From Vagococcus acidifermentans (GTDB lineage Bacteria > Bacillota > Bacilli > Lactobacillales > Vagococcaceae): a stretch of DNA of 64,000 nt. The stretch is taken from contig NZ_NGKC01000009.1 in NCBI RefSeq assembly GCF_003987655.1, positions 1 to 64,000 on the forward strand. Direction: 5' to 3'. The notes beneath the pieces were generated by a model, which was given only the letters and a program-made list of their open reading frames with translations, made no database searches and had not been told where the DNA came from. Every line of letters starts with the position of its first letter. Positions within the stretch are counted from its first letter, which is position 1. Positions 54,217 to 63,577 of this stretch are shown one piece after another. Position numbers and translations under genes: made by a program.

Positions 54217-57200
54217 TTAAAAACCGTTTGTACCGCTCACGTCATCTGCCGACCCAATCATTAGTATATCCCTGATATCCTGTTCGGACAGTTGCGAACG
54301 GCCGGCTGTATCTGTTGCTTGAAGGACCTTCTCAAACAGTTCGCGCTTCCCTTGCTGCAGCTGGTTGATTTTTTCTTCAATCGTACCTTCTGCAATCAGA
54401 CGCCAAACTTCGACTTTTTTCTGCTGACCGATACGGTGTGCCCGACCGGCTGCCTGTTCTTCCACCGCCGGATTCCACCACAAATCGTAGAGAATCACTG
54501 TATCAGCGCCTGTCAGGTTCAGTCCTGTGCTGCCGGCCTTTAAGGAAATCAGAAAGACGGCTTTATCGCCTTGATTGAACTGGTCCACCATTTTTTGGCG
54601 GTCGGCGGATTTAGTGCTTCCCCGCAAGTAAAACACATCAATGCCCAGTGAGGCTAATTCTGCTTCAATCAACGACAGCATACTGGTAAACTGTGAAAAC
54701 AGAAGAATCCGCCGGCCGTTTTCAATCGCCACCGGGATGATTTCCTTGAGTTGTTCCAGCTTGCCTGATTGACCGCTGTAATCCGGCAAAAAGAGCCGCG
54801 GATCGCAGCATATCTGGCGCAGCCGGGTCAGTCCCGCCAATATGGAAATGCGGTTCCGGTTGAATTCCCCTTCTGACATAGCGCCGACAGTTTCCTGCAT
54901 TTGTTTCAAATATGCCAGATAAACCGTCTTCTGTTCTTCAGTCAAGCTGCTGTACAAATTGGTTTCCATTTTATCCGGAAGGTCTTTCAGGACGCGTTTC
55001 TTTTCGCGGCGCAGCACGAACGGCCGGACCATTTGCGCCACATCTTCCGTATCCAGCGCCTTAAACTGGCGCATCGGCGGGAAAAAACCGGGCATCAATA
55101 CGTTGAACAGCGCCCATAATTCTTCCAGATTGTTTTCAATCGGCGTGCCGCTGAGTGCAAAGCGGTGCGTTGCCTGGATTTCCTTGACCGCATGGAATGT
55201 TTTAGTCGCGGCATTTTTGATGGCCTGGGCTTCATCAAGGACCAGACAATGAAACGACATGTCACGGTAGCGGTCGATGTCTTGCCGCAGCATACTGTAT
55301 GACGTGATAAAAATATCTGATGTCGGATTTTCCTCAATCAATGCATCCCGCTGCTGTTTGCTGCCGGCACTCACCGTCACAGAAAGTTCCGGTGCAAACC
55401 TGCGGCATTCAATCTGCCAATTATAAAGCAAACTGGCGGGCGTCACAATCAGAACCGGCTGCTGCAAGTTGCCTTCTTCTTTTTCCGACAGCAGATAGGC
55501 AATTGTTTGAATGGTTTTCCCCAGTCCCATGTCATCAGCCAGAATACCGCCAAACTGATAGCTGCTCAACATTTTCAGCCATCTGACACCTGCCTCCTGA
55601 TAGGAGCGCAGTGTGGCCTGCAACGTTTCCGGGAATCTCAGCGGAAACGCAGACGGGTTAGCCAAATCTTCAACCATTTGTTTGAATTCGCCGGAAAAAT
55701 CAACCTCTTCCAGCTGACCAAACGCATCTTGCACCTGTATGCCGCGGTAACTCGGCACAGACAGATGATTGCCGCGAAAAGTCAAGTCCCGGCGCAGACG
55801 GCGCAAGACATCGCTGGTCTGTTGAAAAGTTTCTGAATCAAACGAAATGATTTGCCCGTTCTCCAGCTGGTGGAAATCTTGACGCTTCAGCAGACTTTTC
55901 AGCACCTGATTGACTTCCTTGTCATCAATCCCCGAAATGTCAAACCGGATATCCAGCCATGAGCCGTGTTCCGTGATGTTGACTTGCGGCTGATAGTCGT
56001 CGGCAGACAAATACAACTGCTCCAGCTGGTCGGTCAGGTGAACTTGTCCCAGTTTTTCAAATTCAGCAAGTTCGCTGGAAAAAAAGCGGTACAAATATTG
56101 GCCTTGCGGAAAAGGCTTCTGATAAGCCGTTTTGCCGAGACGGAAACCGAGCTGGTCCAACAGCTGTTCCGCACGCCCTTCCTGCAAGGTATTTCTGACA
56201 ACAACCGGCGCGTCAGCAGCACGTTCAGTGGCAACAGCTGAATCAGTGGAAAACACAACATCTGCATAGGAAAAGTCCACTCTGACGCTTAACATGCCAT
56301 CTTGCGACATCATATAAAAATCGGTCTTTATCGGTGCGTGAATCATATCATCTGCAACAATATCGCTGACTTCGACATGACCGATAGTTGCCAATGCCGG
56401 GATCACATACGAAAACAGCTCGCCCAGCTGGTCTTTCGTGTAAAAAACTTCTGGTTTCGGCAGACGTTTCATGAGATTCATCAACGTCTGGTAATGGACG
56501 TGCTGCTCATGAGTCAGTTCGTACAGATTGGACCTTGACAGCACCCAGCCGTATGTTTCCCAGTACATGTCGATGTGACTCATGTCGATAACCAGCAAGT
56601 AGCCGTCGCCGCTCCTTTTGACAGAAAACACCAGCGGCAGGCGCCCTGTTTGAAAGGTAATTTTATGCCGGCTGCCAAACGGCAATTTAAACAGCAGACG
56701 CTGTTCTGCTGTCAATGCCGTCAGCATGTGTTTCGCCTCGTCCTGACTCAGCATCAAATAGCGTGCGTTCGGCCTTCCCTGCTGCTGCACGCCGCCGGTC
56801 ACCAGCATCTGGTTGGCTTTATGAATCGCAAGACAGGCATCCAGCAGTTCCTTGTCTTTTTTGTGAAAAGACGTGTCGCGTATTTGAAAATGATGATTAT
56901 TATTTATTTGGAAGCCTTGCTGATTTTCGTAAGCTTTGAAAAATTCAGCCAGATTTTTCACGACATACGTGCGGCTGCCCGGCACATCCGACCCGACTTT
57001 AAGATGCAGGCAGATAACAGCTTTTTCCGGATAAAAAGACAGTGTCTCCACACTCTCCACAATCACATCCAGTTTTAAAGGCTCGCCCCGTTCAAGGACG
57101 CGCGTATTTTCTTTTTCCTGAAGTTTGACAAAGCCTTCCGTGAATACCTCGGCATCCGAAGGCGGCTGGAAGATTTTCCGCGGTGCGTCAGTCTCCGTAA

Positions 57201-57462
57201 TGACCCGCGACATCCCCTTGTCTTTAATCGCCAGTTCCACCGCAACCGTGTGCTTGCAATACCCGTGGTCCAGCCAGTATGGGCATGTGCACACATCTTT
57301 CTCTTTGGTCGTTCCATCCAACTCCACATAATATATTTCTGAACCGATGACTTCCGCATACCATTTCAATCTGGTGTCGTCTTTCGTCAGTGAATGCACG
57401 CGGCCTTCCATCATGTACTTCCGGCCGCGGCTGATGATTCTATCGGGAATGGACCATTTCAT
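54217..57462 (-). CDS. SNF2-family ATPase with SWIM zinc finger
   Basis: A 1081-residue protein. The SWIM finger CTCPYWLDHGYCKHTVAVEL (CxCx7CxH, ~57-77) stands at the N-terminus. A long middle region (~100-600) of helicase-associated type follows. The SNF2 motor (~620-1060) shows GGILADDMGLGKTIQTIAYL (motif I), VLDEAQAIKNA (II), ALSGTPIENN (III), LLFSQFTSMLSLIE (IV) and AGRAHRIGQ (VI). It is expected to translocate on duplex DNA, perhaps remodelling bound proteins. Its start lies 10 nt behind the sbcC stop, so it is probably co-transcribed with the SbcCD nuclease. Confidence 0.93.
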   Translation of the reverse strand: MKWSIPDRIISRGRKYMMEGRVHSLTKDDTRLKWYAEVIGSEIYYVELDGTTKEKDVCTCPYWLDHGYCKHTVAVELAIKDKGMSRVITETDAPRKIFQPPSDAEVFTEGFVKLQEKENTRVLERGEPLKLDVIVESVETLSFYPEKAVICLHLKVGSDVPGSRTYVVKNLAEFFKAYENQQGFQINNNHHFQIRDTSFHKKDKELLDACLAIHKANQMLVTGGVQQQGRPNARYLMLSQDEAKHMLTALTAEQRLLFKLPFGSRHKITFQTGRLPLVFSVKRSGDGYLLVIDMSHIDMYWETYGWVLSRSNLYELTHEQHVHYQTLMNLMKRLPKPEVFYTKDQLGELFSYVIPALATIGHVEVSDIVADDMIHAPIKTDFYMMSQDGMLSVRVDFSYADVVFSTDSAVATERAADAPVVVRNTLQEGRAEQLLDQLGFRLGKTAYQKPFPQGQYLYRFFSSELAEFEKLGQVHLTDQLEQLYLSADDYQPQVNITEHGSWLDIRFDISGIDDKEVNQVLKSLLKRQDFHQLENGQIISFDSETFQQTSDVLRRLRRDLTFRGNHLSVPSYRGIQVQDAFGQLEEVDFSGEFKQMVEDLANPSAFPLRFPETLQATLRSYQEAGVRWLKMLSSYQFGGILADDMGLGKTIQTIAYLLSEKEEGNLQQPVLIVTPASLLYNWQIECRRFAPELSVTVSAGSKQQRDALIEENPTSDIFITSYSMLRQDIDRYRDMSFHCLVLDEAQAIKNAATKTFHAVKEIQATHRFALSGTPIENNLEELWALFNVLMPGFFPPMRQFKALDTEDVAQMVRPFVLRREKKRVLKDLPDKMETNLYSSLTEEQKTVYLAYLKQMQETVGAMSEGEFNRNRISILAGLTRLRQICCDPRLFLPDYSGQSGKLEQLKEIIPVAIENGRRILLFSQFTSMLSLIEAELASLGIDVFYLRGSTKSADRQKMVDQFNQGDKAVFLISLKAGSTGLNLTGADTVILYDLWWNPAVEEQAAGRAHRIGQQKKVEVWRLIAEGTIEEKINQLQQGKRELFEKVLQATDTAGRSQLSEQDIRDILMIGSADDVSGTNGF

Positions 57463-57472
57463 ATTTTTACCT

Positions 57473-60400
57473 CTATTCGTCTATCTCTTTCTGCTTCACT
57501 GTGCTTTGCCCGCTGGCACTCGACAGGACTTCCAGCTGCTGGGGTATCCGTTCTTTCAGCTCTTTGACGTGGGAAATGATACCGATCAGCCGTCCGTCGC
57601 CCTCAATCATCTCAAGCGATTCGATTGCCGTTTCCAGTGCATCTTCATCCAATGAGCCAAACCCTTCATCAATGAACAGCGCATCAATCTGCACCCCGCC
57701 GGCCTGACGCTGAATCACTTCTGCCAGCGCCAGGGAAAGTGACAAGGCTGCGATAAAGCTCTCGCCGCCCGACAATGTGTTGACACTGCGGACGCCGCCG
57801 ACGTTGTCATCGTAGACATTGATTTCAAGCCCTGTCCGTTTTTTATATGACCCTTGCGCCTCGTTCAACTCAAAGGCATACCGGTTCCGCGTCAAGTGCT
57901 GAAGGCGCTCATTGGCAACATCCAGGACTTCTTCAAAATAAGTCTGCAGCACATACCGCTCGATGCTCATTTTGTTTGCCCCGTCGCCGTTCAGCACATC
58001 AGACAACTCTGTCAGCTCCGTCAGTTCAACCAACTCCTGCCGCACACTCGCTTGAACTTCTTTGATACGTGCAATGGTCTTGTCATTTCGTTTCATTGTT
58101 TCCTGCCGCACGATTTTTTCCGTTTCAACCGCAGATTTTTCCTGCATCAGCTCTGCCAATGCCGCCTTGTCTGCTGTCATTTCCGGTTTTTCCTGTCCTT
58201 GCAGTATAGCCGTGACATCTGTTAGTTTGTCGGCATTCAAGGCAACTGCGGACTGATAGGCGGCAACGACCGCCTCAATTTCCGGCATTCGGGACAATTC
58301 AGCTTGCAGTGACGGCACTTCTGCGGCGGCAATAGCTGCTTTGGCCAACTTGTCGGCAACTAGTGTTTGCTGGGTGTCCAGCTTTTTCCCAAGCACTGTC
58401 AAGCGCTCGGCAAAATACGACTGTGTGCTGGTCTGTTGTGCCCGCTGTTTGTCCAGTTCGTTCAACTCATCGCCCAGACCGTGGCGCTCTTTGTTCCATT
58501 CGGCAAGTGCCGTGTCTTCCCGTGCGATAAGGCCGGTCAGCTGTGCGGCGTCATGCCAGTCCGGCGGAAACTGACTAGTGCGTTCCGCAATGCCGGCTTC
58601 GATCCGCACCAGCTGCTGCTGCTGGCTGTTCAGCTTATCAGTCAGTACTGTTTTTTGCTCAGTGACTGTTTTCAGTTGTTCTTCTGTTTCATTGAGTGTT
58701 TGTCTGGACTCCTCCAGACGGGTAAGCGCCTCGCTGACCGCCTTGCTCTGGGCTTCTGCACCGGAAAGTTCCGCCTGTACCACAGTCAGCGCCGCATCCC
58801 AGTCGCCGCTGATGGCCTCTGCTGCAACTACTTCAGCAGACGGCATGTCCAGTAGCTCGGACCGAGTGTCGGCGGCTGTCTTTTGCTTGTCAGACAGTTG
58901 TTTATCAAGATGCTTGGCCGACTCCTGCCGGGCCGCGAGTTTTTCTCTGACAAGCTGGACCATCTCTTCCGCTTCTGTCATCAGTTGTTCCGCCCGGGCT
59001 ATTTCCTCAGATGTCGATGCAACAGCGTGGTACGGTTCCGGATGCTCCGTTGCCCCACATACCGGACAAGGCGACCCCTCAATCAAATCCATGCTCAGGC
59101 GGGCTATCTGCATCGCTGCCCAGTCGCTTTTACACTGATTATAGTCCGCTTCAGCCTCTGCCAGCTCCGCAGTCAAACGGCTGATATCTGTTTTTATCCG
59201 GCCCGCAGAATCTGCCAGTGTCTTTTGTTCTAATGACAACTGGTGCAGGCGCCGAACTGTTTTCTCTGTCTGTTCCAGCTGCTGCTGCCTGATTTCCAGC
59301 GAATGTTTATCGGACCAAAGCTGTTGACTTTTTTGAAGCGCTTGGTTCAATTCCGTTCGCCTGTTCTCCAAAACGGTCTGCTGCTGCTGGACAGCTTGCA
59401 GTGCCTCGGTCTGCTGTTTCAGCTCCGTTTGCCATGTTTTCTGTTGGGCTTTCAGCTTGTCCGTTTCTTCAAACAACGGCAAGACCCGCCTCATCTCGGT
59501 CAATTCCCGCGTTTTTTCCGTCATTGCCTGTTCCCGGCCGTTCACCTCGGCCAATTGCTGACGCAGCTGCACCAATTTTGTTTCAGAAGCGGTCAAATGT
59601 GCGCTAATTGTTTGATGTTCGCGCTCCGTTTCCGCGTGCTCCGCAAGCAGCTCCTGCTCAAGCCGCAAATCAGTCTGCATCGCCTGTACGTCCTGCATTT
59701 TTTTCAGCTGCACTTTTTGGCTGGTGATGTCGTCAGCCTGAGCTGTCAACCGTGTCTGCTCCGCCAGCAGTTCATCACGGGCTGCAAACTGGCTGAGCAG
59801 CTGTTCTTTTTGGCGGATGACCGCTTCGAGCTGTTCCTGTTTGTCCGTTACCAGCTGACGGCGCGCATCCAACCGGGTTATGCTGTCGCGATACGACTGG
59901 TGCTGTTCCTCGGCCAAACGCAGCACATCATCCACCGCGGTGCTTTCCGGTTTTTTTTCAGCAAATTCCGGCTCCCATTCCAGCGTATCGATGTAGTGTA
60001 CCACCTTTTGACGGTCCCCTTCAATTTTCTTCGACTGCTGTTTCTGCTGCTCTTTGATTTGTTCAGCTGCGCGGCGGTACATGTCTGTACCAAACAGCTT
60101 GCGCAGGACTTTTTCTTTCTCGCTGCTGTCCGCATTGAGGAACCTGCGGAATTCGCCTTGAGGCAGCATCACGATTTGGGCAAACTGTGCCGCATTCAAG
60201 TGCAGCAAATCTTCCAGCAACGGACCGATATCTTTTTGTTTCGTGTATTGCTGAATTTCTTGCTGCGCGTCATCAAACACAGTCAAACTGACTGACGCCG
60301 GCTGTTCCCTAGTCCCGCTGCCCCGCTTTTTGGCAACGGTCTGTTCCGGACTGCGCACAATTTCATATGTATAGCTGCCATGACGGAAGACAAAGCGGAC

Positions 60401-60631
60401 ACGCGTTTCTTCTCCCGTATCGGCAAACGTCGAGCGCATCTCTTTTCCCTGACGCAGACCGCCTGAGGTAATACCATACAAGGCAAAACACATCCCGTCA
60501 AAAATAGTCGTCTTGCCCGCCCCGGTCTTGCCGCTGATGAGAAAAAGCGAGTGCTCGTAAAACGCCTGAAAATCTATCACTGCATGTCGGTACGGACCGA
60601 AATTGACTAATTCAATCAATAAAGGCTGCAT
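57473..60631 (-). CDS. sbcC: Exonuclease SbcCD subunit C
   Basis: A 1052-residue Rad50-like ATPase. N-terminal Walker A SGKTGAGKTTIFDG (~34-47); two long coiled coils (~190-500 and ~580-880) flank the zinc hook CPVCGATEH (~533-541); the C-terminal NTPase half has SVNTLSGGESFIAALSLSLAL (signature, ~945) and DALFIDEGFGSLDEDAL (Walker B). With SbcD it cleaves hairpins and blocked DNA ends. Full length. It starts 6 nt after the sbcD stop. Confidence 0.96.
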   Translation of the reverse strand: MQPLLIELVNFGPYRHAVIDFQAFYEHSLFLISGKTGAGKTTIFDGMCFALYGITSGGLRQGKEMRSTFADTGEETRVRFVFRHGSYTYEIVRSPEQTVAKKRGSGTREQPASVSLTVFDDAQQEIQQYTKQKDIGPLLEDLLHLNAAQFAQIVMLPQGEFRRFLNADSSEKEKVLRKLFGTDMYRRAAEQIKEQQKQQSKKIEGDRQKVVHYIDTLEWEPEFAEKKPESTAVDDVLRLAEEQHQSYRDSITRLDARRQLVTDKQEQLEAVIRQKEQLLSQFAARDELLAEQTRLTAQADDITSQKVQLKKMQDVQAMQTDLRLEQELLAEHAETEREHQTISAHLTASETKLVQLRQQLAEVNGREQAMTEKTRELTEMRRVLPLFEETDKLKAQQKTWQTELKQQTEALQAVQQQQTVLENRRTELNQALQKSQQLWSDKHSLEIRQQQLEQTEKTVRRLHQLSLEQKTLADSAGRIKTDISRLTAELAEAEADYNQCKSDWAAMQIARLSMDLIEGSPCPVCGATEHPEPYHAVASTSEEIARAEQLMTEAEEMVQLVREKLAARQESAKHLDKQLSDKQKTAADTRSELLDMPSAEVVAAEAISGDWDAALTVVQAELSGAEAQSKAVSEALTRLEESRQTLNETEEQLKTVTEQKTVLTDKLNSQQQQLVRIEAGIAERTSQFPPDWHDAAQLTGLIAREDTALAEWNKERHGLGDELNELDKQRAQQTSTQSYFAERLTVLGKKLDTQQTLVADKLAKAAIAAAEVPSLQAELSRMPEIEAVVAAYQSAVALNADKLTDVTAILQGQEKPEMTADKAALAELMQEKSAVETEKIVRQETMKRNDKTIARIKEVQASVRQELVELTELTELSDVLNGDGANKMSIERYVLQTYFEEVLDVANERLQHLTRNRYAFELNEAQGSYKKRTGLEINVYDDNVGGVRSVNTLSGGESFIAALSLSLALAEVIQRQAGGVQIDALFIDEGFGSLDEDALETAIESLEMIEGDGRLIGIISHVKELKERIPQQLEVLSSASGQSTVKQKEIDE

Positions 60632-60637
60632 CTCATC

Positions 60638-61765
60638 CTACTCCTCTCGCTGTATCCCTTGTACAGTTTGTTTCAGCCAGCGTTTTTGCGCTGCCGACAC
60701 CGGTTCGCCGGTCACTTCTTTAAAATAATCGCTCATGAGAGCAAGCGGACTCAAGCGGGTAATATCCTGCTGCGTGCGCAGTCGCCGGGCGCGTTCATTG
60801 CCGCGTGTTCTTTCCAGACCAATGATACGCGGATAAATGTCGCGCAAATGCTGCATGACATTGGGGATTACCGCTTTGTCGGTCAAGGACACTGCAATAT
60901 AGTCATCACGATCGATATGCTGATAAAAAGCAGCGTCTGTCAGCTGGTCAAAGCTGCCCTCCAGCAGTACCACATCTCTTAACGGCGTAATTTCCCGAAA
61001 TCTTGTCTCCAGCCCTGCTTCCGACAAAGTCACCAGCCAGACGCCCTTGGTCTGATTTCTTTCCGACAGGGAATACTTCAACAATGAGCCGCTGTATTTG
61101 ACACTCGGATGATGCAGGGCCGTCCTGCTGTGGAGGTGTCCGAGTGCGACATAGTCAAACAGCGTCAACTTATCCACCGGTATGGCATTCAACCCGCCGA
61201 CCTCGACTTTCGTTTCCGAATCGCTGCGTTCACTGCCGGCTGCAAAAAAATGACTGACGAGAACGTGCTGCATATCCGGCTCAAAAACGGCAGCCATGGC
61301 ATCAACCAGCCGCGTCATTGCCTCGTCAACGGTACGAATTGTCTCATCTTGAAAATAATGGCGCACTTCAAACGGCTCAAAGTAGGGCAGCAGGAAAAAT
61401 TGCGTGTCGCCGATGACAACTGGCGTCAGACTCTGTGCGATGTTCGTATGCAGATGCAAATCGGACAGCTTGTACCACGAACTGCCGGTCGCCAGCCGCG
61501 TGGCACTGTCATGGTTGCCGGAGATCATCAACACCGGAAACTGCTTTTCTCTGTTCATCCTCTTTAATATCTGATTAAACAACTGAACTGCTTCAACGGG
61601 CGGCACTGCACGGTCAAACACGTCGCCGGCGATCACAATCGCATCCACTTGTTCTTCCTCCGCCACATCCATCAATTTCTCCAGTGCATCGCGCTGTTCT
61701 TCCAGCAAGTAAAACCCGTTCAGCTTGCGCCCGATATGCCAGTCTGCAGTATGTAAAAATTTCAT
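60638..61765 (-). CDS. sbcD: Exonuclease SbcCD subunit D
   Basis: A 375-residue Mre11-like nuclease. Phosphoesterase motifs: MKFLHTADWHIGRKL (~1-15), AIVIAGDVFDRAVPP (~50-64), MISGNHDSATRL (~85), and LVSHFFAAG (~185), VALGHLHSRTALH (~225). The ATG at 61765 follows AAGGAGGG; 28 further in-frame codons upstream have no SD. First gene of sbcD-sbcC-snf2. Confidence 0.96.
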   Translation of the reverse strand: MKFLHTADWHIGRKLNGFYLLEEQRDALEKLMDVAEEEQVDAIVIAGDVFDRAVPPVEAVQLFNQILKRMNREKQFPVLMISGNHDSATRLATGSSWYKLSDLHLHTNIAQSLTPVVIGDTQFFLLPYFEPFEVRHYFQDETIRTVDEAMTRLVDAMAAVFEPDMQHVLVSHFFAAGSERSDSETKVEVGGLNAIPVDKLTLFDYVALGHLHSRTALHHPSVKYSGSLLKYSLSERNQTKGVWLVTLSEAGLETRFREITPLRDVVLLEGSFDQLTDAAFYQHIDRDDYIAVSLTDKAVIPNVMQHLRDIYPRIIGLERTRGNERARRLRTQQDITRLSPLALMSDYFKEVTGEPVSAAQKRWLKQTVQGIQREE

Positions 61766-62010
61766 GTCAGCCCTCCTTAAAAAGACTCTTCCCACCATTA
61801 TATCAAATTTTAAAACTGAATAGAAAGAAGGAGGCACAGTCTGCCGCAAAACAATGCAGCGTGACCGGCCGCCACTTTTTTAAATAACCTGCCCGCTCAA
61901 ACGTCTCTGCCAAAATATCCTCCTTATATAGTATATTTAGCGAATCAAAGCGATTCCGGTTTTATTTTATGATATGTTTATCCTGAATATAATTAACACG
62001 TTTTAATAAT

Positions 62011-62799
62011 ATGTGTTTTATGAAAGAGGCGTTCATTCCGGTGATAATCAACAAAAAAACAACACTGGCTATCTTTACCGGCTGCCTGCTGTTTTTACCA
62101 TTGGAAGCTTTTTTTATGGCCAGCCGGCCGGCCGAGGATACAGAACAGACGGTCGCCGCTAGCAAAATGACCACTGAAAAAATCATCAAAGACAGCGTCC
62201 AGCTGGATGTCCCGCTGTTGGACCAAATGTCCGAGCCGCCACTGTACAACGGCTGTGAAGTCACTAGTTTAGCCATGCTGCTGAACTACTGCGGTCTGCC
62301 GGTCACTAAAAACGAGTTGGCAGAAGCCATTCCCAAACAGCCGCTTTATGATACAGAGGGCTTATACGGCAATCCCCACGTGGGATTTGTCGGCGATATC
62401 ACCGGTGTACAGCCGGGCTATTTCGTGTACGCCGAACCCGTATTCGAATTGGCACAAACTTATGAAACCGACCAGCTGGAATTTGTCAACCTGACTGGCG
62501 AAAATTTTTCCGAACTCGCCTATTACCTCAGCAGCGGCTCGCCGATCTGGGTCATCATCACAGTCACTTATCAGGTAACCAACGACATGACTCTCTGGGA
62601 AACAGCCGACGGTGACGTGGCAGTCTCGATGAACGAGCATTCAGCCGTCATAACCGGATATGATGACAGCTTTGTTTATTTAAACGACCCGTACGGTCAA
62701 GAGGTCAAAGCGGACAAAGATGATTTTATTGCCTCGTGGAAACAATTCGGCAGTCAGGCGATTGCGGTCAATCAAACAAACAAGTCGCAAGAAAAATAA
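62011..62799 (+). CDS. Secreted C39-like cysteine protease
   Basis: A protein of up to 262 residues with an N-terminal signal or anchor (TTLAIFTGCLLFLPLEAFF, ~16-34), then a spacer and a C39-like papain-fold domain. The catalytic Cys is in PPLYNGCEVTSLAMLL (~80-95), His in NEHSAVITGYDD (~210) and Asp/Asn in LNDPYG. Such secreted proteins (peptidase C39-like, BtrH-type) act outside the cell on unknown peptides. The start is uncertain: ATG at 62011 or 62020, or GTG at 62041; none has an ideal SD, although AGAGG precedes the GTG. Confidence 0.8.
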   Translation: MCFMKEAFIPVIINKKTTLAIFTGCLLFLPLEAFFMASRPAEDTEQTVAASKMTTEKIIKDSVQLDVPLLDQMSEPPLYNGCEVTSLAMLLNYCGLPVTKNELAEAIPKQPLYDTEGLYGNPHVGFVGDITGVQPGYFVYAEPVFELAQTYETDQLEFVNLTGENFSELAYYLSSGSPIWVIITVTYQVTNDMTLWETADGDVAVSMNEHSAVITGYDDSFVYLNDPYGQEVKADKDDFIASWKQFGSQAIAVNQTNKSQEK

Positions 62800-62828
62800 C
62801 CCGACCACGCCGGTCAGGTTATTTTTTC
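62794..62828. terminator. Bidirectional terminator between the C39 and PlsC-type genes
   Basis: AATAACC-GACC and GGTC-GGTTATT (about 62795-62806 and 62812-62823) pair, with a T-run on the right and A-run on the left. Confidence 0.85.
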
Positions 62829-63445
62829 TTTTTCACTTCATATTTAAAATTCGGGTCAATCATCTTATCCAGCTCATCAAACGCGGCCTGCATCCGCCGT
62901 TCGACTTCATTGATACCGTCTTTATCCATCTTAGCAATGTCCGTGATGCTGATTGGTTTACCGTAGCGGACTGTGACACGTTTTTTCGTCCATAACGCTT
63001 TGAAAGACAGCGGCCCCTGATATACAGCCGGAACGATATCGACCTTGGCCATTTTACTGATCAGCGCAGCTCCGCCTTTTAATTCTTCCGAATGACGGCT
63101 CCCGCTTGGAAAAATCATGACGCTCAGGTCAGTATTTTTAAGTGCTTTGACAGGTGTCTTGATTGCACTGGGGCCCGGTTTTTCCCGGTCAACCGGAAAA
63201 GCATTGCATTTTCTTAAAATAAAAGACAGCACCGGGTTTTTAAACAACTCTTTTTTCGCCATAAAGGAAAACCGTTTCGGGTAAGCACCCAGCGCAAAGT
63301 ACAGCGGTTCGTACCATGTCCGGTGCGGGCCGACCAAGACGTAATTGCGGTCTTGCGGCAAGTTTTCTTTGCCTTCATACCGGGCATTTGTATTGATGAT
63401 AAACAACAGGAATCTAATCAGTCCTGCGATAAACGAATAAAACAT
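62819..63445 (-). CDS. plsC: 1-Acylglycerol-3-phosphate acyltransferase (PlsC-like)
   Basis: A 208-residue acyltransferase with an N-terminal hydrophobic helix (FIAGLIRFLLFII). The catalytic block is VGPHRTWYEPLYFALGA (~34-50), HX4E where the family has HX4D. Other motifs are FPVDREKPG (~85), MIFPSGSRHSEELKGGAALIS (glycine-rich phosphate site, written FPSGSRHSE) and VPAVYQGP. The reaction would be acylation of lysophosphatidate in the membrane. The acidic residue swap keeps charge and may not affect activity. The terminator is shared with the C39 gene. Confidence 0.82.
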   Translation of the reverse strand: MFYSFIAGLIRFLLFIINTNARYEGKENLPQDRNYVLVGPHRTWYEPLYFALGAYPKRFSFMAKKELFKNPVLSFILRKCNAFPVDREKPGPSAIKTPVKALKNTDLSVMIFPSGSRHSEELKGGAALISKMAKVDIVPAVYQGPLSFKALWTKKRVTVRYGKPISITDIAKMDKDGINEVERRMQAAFDELDKMIDPNFKYEVKKKK

Positions 63446-63577
63446 ATCACTCCACCTTCACCTTTTTCATCTTCCATTAGTATGCCTAAAATGTAAAAAA
63501 CATGCAAGTATTTCTGACTTTTTATAAACGTGATATAATGAGACGGTATCTCAGATAATAAACGAAGGAAGTTAATC

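Noticed and set aside
59243-60295. 350-codon open frame on plus
   Set aside because: It is antisense to sbcC, whose motifs are complete; its composition (repeats of Leu, Phe, Gln, Arg) is typical of a shadow of Gln/Glu/Lys-rich coiled coil.
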